Origin: Acidocella sp.
GTDB lineage: Bacteria; Pseudomonadota; Alphaproteobacteria; Acetobacterales; Acetobacteraceae
Assembly: GCA_031291755.1 (NCBI GenBank)
Contig: JARLIK010000001.1
Coordinates: 1-64,000 of the forward strand
Direction of reading: 5' to 3'
Length of the DNA: 64,000 bases
The translations under genes were made by a program, and so were the position numbers. A model generated the notes under the pieces. The model did no database searches. It was not told where the DNA came from and was given only the letters and a program-made list of their open reading frames with translations. Positions 19,726-27,895 of this stretch are shown here, piece after piece. The first letter of the stretch is position 1. Every line of letters starts with the position of its first letter.

Positions 19726-20250
19726 CTACGAAGCCACCTTCTCAAACTGCTCCGAGACTTCAATCAGCCTTATCCCCGCCTTGGTCACAATGGTGTGAAT
19801 CATCACCGCACCGTCACTCATTTGATAAAACCACTGGTCCATGGTTACATTTTTTAACGAATTTCCGGGCGAAGCTTCCAGCACCCAGGTCCAGTGAAAC
19901 GCCCGTCCCGAGGCCGTCCCCACCGCCGTTCCGTCCATGTCGTTGGCCGTTGCCTGATATTGACCGCTACCCGTTTGGCGAAGTTGCCATGTCCGCACCC
20001 GGGTTTTGCCATCCACATGCAGCGTCTGCACCATGTTAATACTACGCGGCCCGGTTGGCGTGCCCACACAATCGGTGGTTACAATCCCGGTCGGCTGACC
20101 GTCACGATTTTCCTCGACACCCCAGCTCGTGACATGCCCGGTAAAAAACGCCACCGGATCAAAATTCCCGGTCCCGGCAAATTTATCAGGCGTCAGGGGC
20201 GCACTGCATCCGGCAAGCAGCAACAACACCGCCCAAGCCAGGCGCCTCAT
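19726..20250 (-). CDS. DUF3833 family lipoprotein
   Basis: The 174-residue protein starts at ATG 20248-20250, overlapping the upstream ygfZ-like stop by four bases (ATGA). A longer frame to 20523 would run antisense-like through ygfZ and lacks a signal peptide. The N-terminus MRRLAWAVLLLLAGCSAP is a lipoprotein signal with lipobox LAGC (Cys15). The mature part follows the DUF3833 pattern: FDPVAFFTGHVTSWGV, NRDGQP, RTWQLRQTGSGQYQATANDMDGTAVGTASGRAFHW and a C-terminal DQWFYQMSDGAVMIHTIVTKAGIRL. The function of the family is unknown; a periplasmic or outer-membrane location is expected. Confidence 0.8.
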   Translation of the reverse strand: MRRLAWAVLLLLAGCSAPLTPDKFAGTGNFDPVAFFTGHVTSWGVEENRDGQPTGIVTTDCVGTPTGPRSINMVQTLHVDGKTRVRTWQLRQTGSGQYQATANDMDGTAVGTASGRAFHWTWVLEASPGNSLKNVTMDQWFYQMSDGAVMIHTIVTKAGIRLIEVSEQFEKVAS

Positions 20251-21056
20251 CCGTCCAGCACCAGCCAGCCCGGCAGCTTGGGCGTCAGCTGAATACCATC
20301 CACCGACATCGGCTTCGCCAGCGCATCCACCCGCAGCATCGCCAGCGCCATGCCATCCGCTGAACTTCGTAACGTGCCAACCTCCTGCCCATCGGCCATA
20401 ATCGCGGTCCCAGGGGCAGGGACAGGGGCGCTCAGTGTCACCGGCACCAGCCGCCGTTTTACCAGCCCGCGATATTTCGTCCGCGCCGTCAACTCCTGGC
20501 CCATATAGCAGCCCTTTTTCCAATCTACCCCGTTCAGCTCATCAAACCCGGCCTCCAGAAGCAGAGTCTTATCCGGCTCCAAATCCGGCGGACCATCCGG
20601 CAGGCCAAGCCGCAACCGGTGCGCGGCGTAAGCGGCCGCATCGGCATTGGTGGCTAGTCTCTCGGGGCTCAGCAGCCTGAACCCGGCCTCGCGCAGCCTG
20701 GGGTCCGGTGCGGTCAGCGCCACGCGGGGCGGCGCACCATCCCACACGGCATAAACCAGTAGTTCATCCGAAACATCCGCCAGCGCCACCGCCGCCCGCA
20801 ATTTATAGCGCGATAATTTCCCTATAATCGCCGCCACCGCCGCCCGAGGAGCCTCCAGCAACAGCCGCTCATCGTCATAGAAGATAAAAAAATCCGCGGC
20901 ATACCGCCCTTGCGGTGACAACATAGCCGCCCAAACCGCCCGCCCGTGCGCCGCCTGCGCCACGTCATTCGAGACCAGCCCGTTAAGAAATACCACCCGG
21001 TCAGCCCCGGTCACCGCAATTACGCCGCGATCCGTTAAATGAGCAATTTGCGCCAT
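20247..21056 (-). CDS. ygfZ: YgfZ/GcvT-like folate-binding protein
   Basis: The 269-residue protein uses ATG 21054-21056; an upstream in-frame ATG at 21092 lies inside the divergent glycosyltransferase promoter space. The signature KGCYMGQELTARTKYRG (about 198-214) is the diagnostic KGCYxGQE motif of YgfZ, whose Cys takes part in folate-dependent assembly or repair of certain Fe-S enzymes. The N-terminal region (VIAVTGADRVVFLNGLVSNDV) matches GcvT-fold proteins. It overlaps the DUF3833 gene by four bases and is translationally coupled to it. Confidence 0.88.
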   Translation of the reverse strand: MAQIAHLTDRGVIAVTGADRVVFLNGLVSNDVAQAAHGRAVWAAMLSPQGRYAADFFIFYDDERLLLEAPRAAVAAIIGKLSRYKLRAAVALADVSDELLVYAVWDGAPPRVALTAPDPRLREAGFRLLSPERLATNADAAAYAAHRLRLGLPDGPPDLEPDKTLLLEAGFDELNGVDWKKGCYMGQELTARTKYRGLVKRRLVPVTLSAPVPAPGTAIMADGQEVGTLRSSADGMALAMLRVDALAKPMSVDGIQLTPKLPGWLVLDG

Positions 21057-21113
21057 GCCTCGATAATTGGGCGCATGGCAAGCGTACGGCAAGCCATGCT
21101 ACAGCCCCGCCAT

Positions 21114-22004
21114 ATGCGGATTCTTTTTATAACCTCCTCACGTATCGGCGACGCCGTGATTTCCTGCGGGATTCTGGAGCATTTGCGCCAAACACACCCG
21201 CACGCCCGCATCACCGTTGCTTGTGGCGCGGTGGCTGAAGGTGTGTTCTCCCGCCTGCCGGGGCTGGAACAATTGATCATTTTCGAGAAGGAACGCTTCG
21301 ATCTGCATTGGTTACGCCTGTGGACCAGACTGGTCCCGCATGTGTGGGACATCGTAGTTGATGTGCGTGGCTCCGCCATGGCGTTGCTGCTGCTTGCCAA
21401 AAAACGCCATATGCTGCGTGGCGGCCGCCGCCCGGGGCGGCGCTATGAGCAGCTTGCCACCAGCATGGGGTTTACCCCGCCGCCTTTGCCAGTGACCTGG
21501 ATCGTCCCCGAGGATGCCGCAAAAGCTGCCAGTTTGCTGCCGGAAGGGCCGATTATCGGCCTCGGCCCCACCGCCAATTGGTCCGGCAAGGTCTGGCCGG
21601 CAGATAATTTTATCGCGTTGTTCAAAGCCCTGGCCACTGGCCCGCTCGCCAATGCCCGCGCCGCCATCTTCGCCGGTCCTGGCGAAGTTGAGCGCGCCGC
21701 CGCCGCCCCGGTAATCGCCGCGCTGCCGGGCGCCATTGACCTCGTTGGCTCGCTTACCCTGCCCGAGGCCGCCGCCTGCCTAGGCCGTTGTGCTTTGTTC
21801 ATCGGCAATGATTCCGGCCTGATGCATCTCGCCGCCGCCTCGGGCACACCAACGCTCGGCCTGTTTGGCCGCTCGCGCGCGGATGAATATGCCCCCGCCG
21901 GCCTGCGTACCGCCGTCGCCGTCGCCCCTGGTCCGGCGGGCGAGGCCCTCATGGAAGACCTGACCGTCGAAGCCGCCCTGGCGGCAGCGAAGACGCTGTT
22001 ATGA
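21114..22004 (+). CDS. Glycosyltransferase family 9 (heptosyltransferase-like)
   Basis: The 296-residue protein is read from the ATG at 21114 (MRILFITSSRIGDAVISCG), which gives the usual GT9 N-terminus. Upstream in-frame ATGs at 21039 and 21096 are possible, but 21039 lies inside the divergent ygfZ gene. Family marks are the N-terminal SRIGDAVI loop, IIGLGPTANWSGKVWP, and FIGNDSGLMHLAAASGTPTLGLFG near the C-terminus, which binds the ADP-heptose-type donor. GT9 enzymes extend the lipopolysaccharide core. It is the first gene of a four-gene coupled operon with a GT4 enzyme, asnB and a dihydroorotase-family gene. Confidence 0.88.
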   Translation: MRILFITSSRIGDAVISCGILEHLRQTHPHARITVACGAVAEGVFSRLPGLEQLIIFEKERFDLHWLRLWTRLVPHVWDIVVDVRGSAMALLLLAKKRHMLRGGRRPGRRYEQLATSMGFTPPPLPVTWIVPEDAAKAASLLPEGPIIGLGPTANWSGKVWPADNFIALFKALATGPLANARAAIFAGPGEVERAAAAPVIAALPGAIDLVGSLTLPEAAACLGRCALFIGNDSGLMHLAAASGTPTLGLFGRSRADEYAPAGLRTAVAVAPGPAGEALMEDLTVEAALAAAKTLL

Positions 22005-23026
22005 AAATCGCCCAAATCATGGCCGGTGCTGCCAATGGCGGCGCTGAATTATTCTACGAGCGCATGACCATTGGCCTGGCCGCAGCCGGGCAGGAGGTAC
22101 TGCCGATCATTCGTGGCCACGCCAACCGCATCGCCCGCCTGCAAGCCAGCGGCCTCACGCCCGTCACCGCCCGTTTCGGCGGCCCGCTCGATATTTTCAC
22201 TCGCCCTAAAATCCGCAACGCATTGCAAAATTTCAAAGCCGACATCGCCATCGCCTGGATGAGCCGCGCCGCTGCATTCCTCCCGAAAGGTGATTGGGTC
22301 ACTGCGGGCCGCCTCGGCGGTTATTACGATCTCAAATATTTCCGCGCCTGTGAGCATCTCATCGGCAACACTCGTGGCATCACCAATTGGATCATCGACC
22401 AGGGTGTTGCCGCCAGCAACGTGCATTACCTGCCCAATTTCGTTGATGATTTCGCCGCTGCTGACCCCGCTTCGCGTGCAGATATCGGTGTGCCGGAAGA
22501 TGCCAAACTCATGCTCGGTCTTGGCCGCCTGCACCCGGTCAAAGGCTTTGATATCCTCATCAAGGCGGCAGCGTCGCTCCCGGATGTATATTGCGTCATC
22601 GCCGGCGAGGGGCCCGAACGCGCCCGGCTGGACTCTCTCATCAATCAGCTTGGTGTAGCTGAGCGCGTCAAACTTCTCGGCTGGCGCAACGATTCCGGCG
22701 CGTTGTTAAAAGCCGCCGATATTTTTGTCTCCTCATCGCGCCACGAGCCGCTCGGCAACATGGTGCTGGAAGCCTTCGCCGCGCAAACGCCGGTGCTGGC
22801 AGCAAAATCCGAAGGTCCGGGCGAGGTGATTCGCAACGGCACCGATGGTATTCTGGTTCCCATCGACGATGCCGCCGCCCTGGCGGACGCCGCCAAAACC
22901 ATGCTGAGCGATGTTCGCCTGCGCATGAAACTGGCCCTCGGCGGGCGGCAGCGTTTCGTCAACGAATTCAGCCAAGCCACCGTCACCGCCGCCTGGCTGG
23001 AATTTTTGCATAAGGTAAAGCGCTAA
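22001..23026 (+). CDS. Glycosyltransferase family 4
   Basis: This 341-residue GT-B enzyme overlaps the GT9 gene by four bases (ATGA). The N-terminal half has MKIAQIMAGAANGGAELFYERM, the loop that usually contacts the acceptor. The C-terminal half has MLGLGRLHPVKGFDILIKAA and SSSRHEPLGNMVLEAFAAQTPVLAAKSEGPGEVI, including the nucleotide-sugar-binding E-x7-E type motif. Together with the neighbouring GT9 protein it probably builds lipopolysaccharide core or another surface glycan. The donor sugar cannot be deduced. Confidence 0.88.
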   Translation: MKIAQIMAGAANGGAELFYERMTIGLAAAGQEVLPIIRGHANRIARLQASGLTPVTARFGGPLDIFTRPKIRNALQNFKADIAIAWMSRAAAFLPKGDWVTAGRLGGYYDLKYFRACEHLIGNTRGITNWIIDQGVAASNVHYLPNFVDDFAAADPASRADIGVPEDAKLMLGLGRLHPVKGFDILIKAAASLPDVYCVIAGEGPERARLDSLINQLGVAERVKLLGWRNDSGALLKAADIFVSSSRHEPLGNMVLEAFAAQTPVLAAKSEGPGEVIRNGTDGILVPIDDAAALADAAKTMLSDVRLRMKLALGGRQRFVNEFSQATVTAAWLEFLHKVKR

Positions 23027-24774
23027 TGTGCGGCATCGCCGGCATCATGCTCGCCCCTGGCCAAACGCTGGATGAAACCCTGCTGGCCCGTCTTATGACC
23101 GCCCTCGCGCATCGCGGTCCGGACGGGGCAGGGGAGTTTATGACCGCCGATGTGGCGCTCGCCCATACCCGCCTCGCCATCATCGACCTCACCACCGGTG
23201 ACCAGCCTTTATTCTCCGGCCCGCTCACCCTCATCGCCAATGGCGAAATTTACAACTACCTGGAAATAAAAGAGGACAATCCTGGCAGTTACAGCACCAG
23301 CAGCGATTGCGAGCCGCCGCTGAAACTGTTCTCTCGCTGTAGCGCCGACTACGCAAAATACTTGCGCGGCATGTACGCCATCGCGATTCACGACCGCGCC
23401 TTTCGCACCCTCACACTCTCGCGCGACCCGTTCGGCATCAAGCCGCTTTACACCGTGCAAACCCCTGCCGGCATCGCTTTCGCTTCCGAGCCGCAAGCCC
23501 TACTGGCGGCTGGTCTCGCACCGCGAACAATCAATCATACCAAGCTCGCCGAATTGCTGAATTTGCAATTCACCACCGGCAAGCAGAGTATATTCAACAA
23601 CATCGAGCGGGTGCTGCCCGGCGAAACTCTCACATTGCGCCAAGGCAAAATCCAGACGGTCAATCGCATCCCGGCCATCCTGTCGGGCGAAACCCCGCCC
23701 GCCAACGAGAGTGATGCGCTCGCCCGCCTCGATGAAGTTTTTGAAAACGCTGTCGATATGCATCAGCGCAGCGATGTTCCCTACGGCATGTTCCTCTCCG
23801 GCGGTATCGACAGTTCCGCCATCCTCGCCATGATGGCGCGGCTGAATTCTTCGCCCGTTCTCGCCTTCACGGCAGGCTTCGACATTCCCGGCGTGGCTGA
23901 TGAACGTGACGCCGCGGCCATCACCGCCAAATCCGTTGGCGCACACCATGAACGCATCAATATCACCGAAAAAATGGTGTGGGAGCATCTGCCGGAAATT
24001 GTCGCCTGCATGGACGATCCGGTGGCGGATTACGCCATCATCCCCACCTGGTTCCTGGCCCGCCGTGCCCGCCTGGATGTCAAGGTGATTTTATCCGGTG
24101 AGGGCGGCGACGAGATGTTTTGTGGTTATGGCCGCTACCGCGCCGCCGCGAGGCCATTTCCGCTGGCTAAAAAAATGCGCGCCAAAGGCGTGTTCAACGG
24201 CTTGGATATTCTGCGCCATAAGCCCAAGCATTGGCGCGACGGCATCGCCGCCGCTGAAGCCGCCATCGACGATCCTTCGGCGCTCAAGCGCGCCCAACGC
24301 ATCGACATGCAAGATTGGCTGCCGCATGATCTGCTGTTGAAACTCGACCGCTGCCTGATGGCACACGGCATCGAAGGCCGCACGCCGTTTGTCGATCAGG
24401 AAATCGCCAAATTTGCCTTTTCGCTGCCCGATAAGTTTCTGATCCACAACGGCCAAGGCAAATATTTGCTACGCCTATGGCTGGCCAAAAATCTCCCGGC
24501 GGCCAAGCCTTTTGCCAAAAAGCAAGGTTTCGACGTTCCCATCGGTGTCTGGATCGCCGCACAGGGTACGACCCTCGGCGAGTTGGTCGCGCAAAATCCG
24601 CTCATCAATGAACTCGCGGCACCCGAGAAAGTTCGTGCATTATTTGCCAACGCGCATGAAAAGCGTGCAGGCTTTGCCGCCTGGGTGCTATTATTCACCG
24701 CTCTTTGGCACCGCCGTCATATTCTCAACCTGGCCCCAGCGGGCGACGTTTTTACCACTTTGAGGCAGTTATGA
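23026..24774 (+). CDS. asnB: Asparagine synthase (glutamine-hydrolysing) family
   Basis: The 582-residue protein shares one base with the previous stop (TAATG). Class II glutaminase features are the N-terminal nucleophile Cys2 (MCGIAGIM), HTRLAIIDL, NGEIYNY and SSDCE. The synthetase half has the pyrophosphate loop LSGGIDSSAILAMM (about 256-269), LSGEGGDEMFCGYGRYR and the C-terminal KKQGFDVPIG. All catalytic elements look intact. The enzyme makes asparagine from aspartate and glutamine, but family members in glycan loci instead amidate sugar acids. The close coupling to two glycosyltransferases makes that alternative reasonable. Confidence 0.88.
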   Translation: MCGIAGIMLAPGQTLDETLLARLMTALAHRGPDGAGEFMTADVALAHTRLAIIDLTTGDQPLFSGPLTLIANGEIYNYLEIKEDNPGSYSTSSDCEPPLKLFSRCSADYAKYLRGMYAIAIHDRAFRTLTLSRDPFGIKPLYTVQTPAGIAFASEPQALLAAGLAPRTINHTKLAELLNLQFTTGKQSIFNNIERVLPGETLTLRQGKIQTVNRIPAILSGETPPANESDALARLDEVFENAVDMHQRSDVPYGMFLSGGIDSSAILAMMARLNSSPVLAFTAGFDIPGVADERDAAAITAKSVGAHHERINITEKMVWEHLPEIVACMDDPVADYAIIPTWFLARRARLDVKVILSGEGGDEMFCGYGRYRAAARPFPLAKKMRAKGVFNGLDILRHKPKHWRDGIAAAEAAIDDPSALKRAQRIDMQDWLPHDLLLKLDRCLMAHGIEGRTPFVDQEIAKFAFSLPDKFLIHNGQGKYLLRLWLAKNLPAAKPFAKKQGFDVPIGVWIAAQGTTLGELVAQNPLINELAAPEKVRALFANAHEKRAGFAAWVLLFTALWHRRHILNLAPAGDVFTTLRQL

Positions 24775-26093
24775 ACTTCGACCTTCTTATCAAAAACGGC
24801 AGCGTCGTCCTCCCCTGGGGGATCATTGAAGCCGACATCGGTGTTACTAAAGGCTACATCGCTGCCATCGGCAAAAACCTTGGTACCGCGCCTCAAACAA
24901 TTGACGCCACCCATCTACACATTCTCCCCGGCATCATCGACCCGCATGTGCACTTCCGTGACGGCGGCAAGGGCGGCATCAACGGTGTGGAAGACCTCCT
25001 CTCCGGCACCAAAGGCGCGGTGCTCGGCGGCGTCACCTCAGTGTTCGACATGCCCAACACCACCCCCGCCGCGGTGGATGCTGCAACCCTGAACGCCAAG
25101 CGCGACTACATTACCGGCCACGCCTATTGCGATGTCGGCATTTACGTCGGCGCCACCACCGACAATGCCGACAGCATCGGCGCGTTGGAAACCATTGACG
25201 GCGTCTGCGCCATCAAAGTTTTCGCAGGCTCCTCCACCGGCAATCTGCTGGTCGCCTCCGATGCCGACATCGAGCGCGTGATGCGTTCAGGCCGCCGCCG
25301 CATCGCCTTTCATTCCGAAGATGAAACGCGCTTGCAGGAGCGCCGCAAAAGTTTTTCATCGGGCGATCCTTATGCCAACCACATGGTCTGGCGCGATGTT
25401 GAATGCGCCTTCCTCGGTACCCGCCGCATCATGGCGCTCGCCCGCAAAACCAAACGTCCGGCCCACATCCTGCATGTTTCCACTGCCGAGGAGCTTGATT
25501 ACCTGAAAGGCTTCCACGACATCGCCAGCGTTGAAGTCCTCCTCAACCACCTCGTGCAATCCGCCCCCGATGTGTACGAACGCCTCGGTGCCTACGGCGT
25601 GATGAACCCGCCCATCCGTGATGCCCGCCACGTCGCCGCCGCCTGGGCCGCCATTGCCGATGGCACGGTCGACACCATCGGCTCCGACCACGCGCCACAT
25701 TCCCGCGCCAACAAGGAAAAGCCCTGGCCCGATTGCGCGGCAGGCCTGACCGGCGTGCAAACCCTGCTGCCGATGATGTTAGAGCAAGTCCACCAGGGCA
25801 AACTCTCACTACTGCGCCTGGTTGACCTGATGTCAGCCGGCCCCGCCCGCATTTACGGCGCGGTCAACAAAGGCCGCATCGCCGCCGGTTACGATGCCGA
25901 TTTTTCCATTGTTGACCTTAAAAAAACCGAAACCATCAGCAACGAAGCGATGGCCACCCAATGCGGCTGGACCCCGTTCGACGGCGTGTCTGTCACCGGC
26001 TGGCCGGCTGCCACCATCGTACGGGGCAACATCGTCATGCGCGAGGGGGAAGTCGCCACGCCCATCGGCCAGCCGATTCACTTCAGGTCGTAA
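24771..26093 (+). CDS. Dihydroorotase-family amidohydrolase
   Basis: The 440-residue protein starts at ATG 24771, overlapping the asnB stop by four bases; the frame open from 24705 is an unlikely extension. Metal-site residues of type I dihydroorotase/allantoinase are all visible: HVHFRD, the carboxylated Lys in IKVFAGSSTG, His in AFHSED, His in HILHVST and Asp in TIGSDHAPHS, plus FDMPNTTP. The reaction would be cyclisation of carbamoyl-aspartate to dihydroorotate in pyrimidine synthesis (pyrC), or a related cyclic-amide hydrolysis. Its position as last gene of a glycan operon is unusual, and pyrE is 16 kb away. The 3' end overlaps the convergent MFS gene by 11 bases. Confidence 0.82.
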   Translation: MNFDLLIKNGSVVLPWGIIEADIGVTKGYIAAIGKNLGTAPQTIDATHLHILPGIIDPHVHFRDGGKGGINGVEDLLSGTKGAVLGGVTSVFDMPNTTPAAVDAATLNAKRDYITGHAYCDVGIYVGATTDNADSIGALETIDGVCAIKVFAGSSTGNLLVASDADIERVMRSGRRRIAFHSEDETRLQERRKSFSSGDPYANHMVWRDVECAFLGTRRIMALARKTKRPAHILHVSTAEELDYLKGFHDIASVEVLLNHLVQSAPDVYERLGAYGVMNPPIRDARHVAAAWAAIADGTVDTIGSDHAPHSRANKEKPWPDCAAGLTGVQTLLPMMLEQVHQGKLSLLRLVDLMSAGPARIYGAVNKGRIAAGYDADFSIVDLKKTETISNEAMATQCGWTPFDGVSVTGWPAATIVRGNIVMREGEVATPIGQPIHFRS

Positions 26094-27303
26094 TCGGCGT
26101 CCAATACCGCATCGCCACCGCCAGCATCATCGCTTGCATCACGCATACAATCGCCACGCAACCTGGCCAGCCGAAGGCATGCCACACACCCGCCGGCAAA
26201 ATACCGCCAGCACTGCCGCCGATGTAATAGCACATCACATATAACCCAACGGCGGTTGATTTCGCCTCCCGCGCCGCTTGGCTAACAAATGCCGTGCCCA
26301 CCGTCTGCTGCACAAACACGCCCGAGCAGAACAGCAACAACCCGGCTATAATCATCCACAAAGGCCCGGCCAGCGTAATCATCAACCCCAGCACTAATAT
26401 CGGCGCCGCCGCCGCCATCACGCGACGTCGTCCAAACCTGTTGGCCAGCCGTCCTGCCAGTGGGCTCATCACCACACCACCCAGATAGACCGCAAAAATA
26501 CTGCCCAGCGCTGCCGGCCCGAGAAAATACGGTGCCGCCGCCAGCCGGAAATTCACGTAGGTAAATACCGCGATCAGGCTGAACAACACCCCAAACCCCA
26601 CCGCAAACGTTGCCAGTAATCGCGGGTTAGACAAATGAATCGGAAACGATTTCAGTGCCCGCCCAATCCCATACTGCGCCTTGAAGCGCCGCTCAGGCCG
26701 CATCATCACCGCCACCACCATCGCCATGCTGAAGGTAATGCCCGCCACCACCAGCATCGCCCCGCGCCAGCCGATAAACTGCGTGGCAAAACCGGTAATC
26801 AAGCGTCCGCTGAACCCGCCGGTAATGGTGCCCGCCATGTAAATACCGGCCAGCCGCGCCGTCATCGGCCCGTCGGATTCATCACCGATGTAGGCGATGG
26901 TCACCGTGAAAATAAACGGCAGCATCAGCCCCTGCACAAACCGCCAGAACACGAACATCTCAAAATTTCCGGCATCCGCTGCAAGGGCTGTGGGTATTAC
27001 CAATAATGTGGCCGCTCCCAATATCAGTCTCTTGCGCCCAAACCGGTCGGAGATTGCGCCCACCACTGGCGCTACCATCGCGGTCGCCAGCAACGGCGCG
27101 GTCACTGAAAGTCCGGTCTGCGCCTGCGGCACATGAAAGGCATCCGCCAGCACCGGCAAAATCGACTGCGTGCAGTACATATTAATGAAAGTAGCGATCC
27201 CAGCGGCCACCACCGCCACATTCATCTGCCAAGTACCGGGGCCAAACGTACCAGAGCGCAACGTGCCTGGCTTAAAATCGCCGCTCAAAAACCGTGATGA
27301 CAT
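26083..27303 (-). CDS. MFS transporter (YnfM-like)
   Basis: This 406-residue carrier has twelve helices. The first helix with INMYCTQSILPVLADAF and the following ISDRFGRKRLILG loop match the YnfM/arabinose-efflux-like group of drug/proton antiporters. A second GRLANRFGRRRVM loop marks the repeat half. The first 26 residues are polar and Gly/Ser-rich; an internal Met at residue 27 is an alternative start. The gene start overlaps the 3' end of the upstream Wza-type gene on the same strand by 32 bases, implying coupled expression. Substrate unknown. Confidence 0.82.
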   Translation of the reverse strand: MSSRFLSGDFKPGTLRSGTFGPGTWQMNVAVVAAGIATFINMYCTQSILPVLADAFHVPQAQTGLSVTAPLLATAMVAPVVGAISDRFGRKRLILGAATLLVIPTALAADAGNFEMFVFWRFVQGLMLPFIFTVTIAYIGDESDGPMTARLAGIYMAGTITGGFSGRLITGFATQFIGWRGAMLVVAGITFSMAMVVAVMMRPERRFKAQYGIGRALKSFPIHLSNPRLLATFAVGFGVLFSLIAVFTYVNFRLAAAPYFLGPAALGSIFAVYLGGVVMSPLAGRLANRFGRRRVMAAAAPILVLGLMITLAGPLWMIIAGLLLFCSGVFVQQTVGTAFVSQAAREAKSTAVGLYVMCYYIGGSAGGILPAGVWHAFGWPGCVAIVCVMQAMMLAVAMRYWTPITT

Positions 27304-27838
27304 CGCCAGGTTCTGCCAGTGCCGTTATGGGGGCGCGATACTGGGCAGGGCCTCTGCCAAAATCGCGCGTTACCCCTACGTAGCCTTGCTCCGCCCGGTA
27401 CGTGAAGCCTCCGGCGATAGAAATTGCTGTCAGGACAGTCATGCCCGGACGGTATGGGTACTGGCCCGGATTATTCACCTCACCCAGCGCATAAAACGGC
27501 CGGTATTTGGAAACCTCAATTGCGACACTCGGAGTCAGAATCAAATTTTTGGCTTTGAGCAGCGCAGTAATCGCATCCGCCAGTTCCGACGTTGTATCAG
27601 TGGCCGCAGGCACCAGCCCCAACAGCGGCATATCAATCATCCCGCTATCATCAACAATAAATTCGCCTGACAATTGCGGCTGATCATACACCCGTATTTT
27701 CAGCCCATCGCCAGCTCCCAGCCGGTAGGTGCCGGTTGGGCCAATCGGCAGCTTCGGCAGCCGGGAGCCATCAGCCGCCAGCACCGCGCAACCGCTCAAC
27801 AGGACTCCCGAAAGGCTGACGAAATAACGGCGCTGCAA
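27272..27838 (-). CDS. Short Wza-type polysaccharide export lipoprotein
   Basis: The protein starts best at TTG 27836-27838, with GGAG six bases upstream, giving 188 residues beginning MQRRYFVSLSGVLLSGCAVL. That is a lipoprotein signal with lipobox LLSGC and twin arginines. An ATG at 27871 in the same frame would spoil the signal. The mature part has the polysaccharide-export domain (TYRLGAGDGLKIRVYDQPQLSGEFIVDDSGMIDMPLLG) and a single SLBB-like domain (FYALGEVNNPGQYPYRPGMTVLTAISIAGGFTYRA). It is about half the length of E. coli Wza and resembles the short GumB-type outer-membrane exporters. It is presumed to act with a Wzc-like partner such as the one at 1179. Confidence 0.85.
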   Translation of the reverse strand: MQRRYFVSLSGVLLSGCAVLAADGSRLPKLPIGPTGTYRLGAGDGLKIRVYDQPQLSGEFIVDDSGMIDMPLLGLVPAATDTTSELADAITALLKAKNLILTPSVAIEVSKYRPFYALGEVNNPGQYPYRPGMTVLTAISIAGGFTYRAEQGYVGVTRDFGRGPAQYRAPITALAEPGDVITVFERRF

Positions 27839-27895
27839 GCAACTCTCCAACCAGAGGTTGCTTACAATCACTCAACTACACGTAAAAGGAAACCC

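Noticed and set aside
20251-20523. Upstream extension of the DUF3833 lipoprotein frame
   Set aside because: It runs inside ygfZ on the same strand in another frame; the lipoprotein signal begins at 20250.
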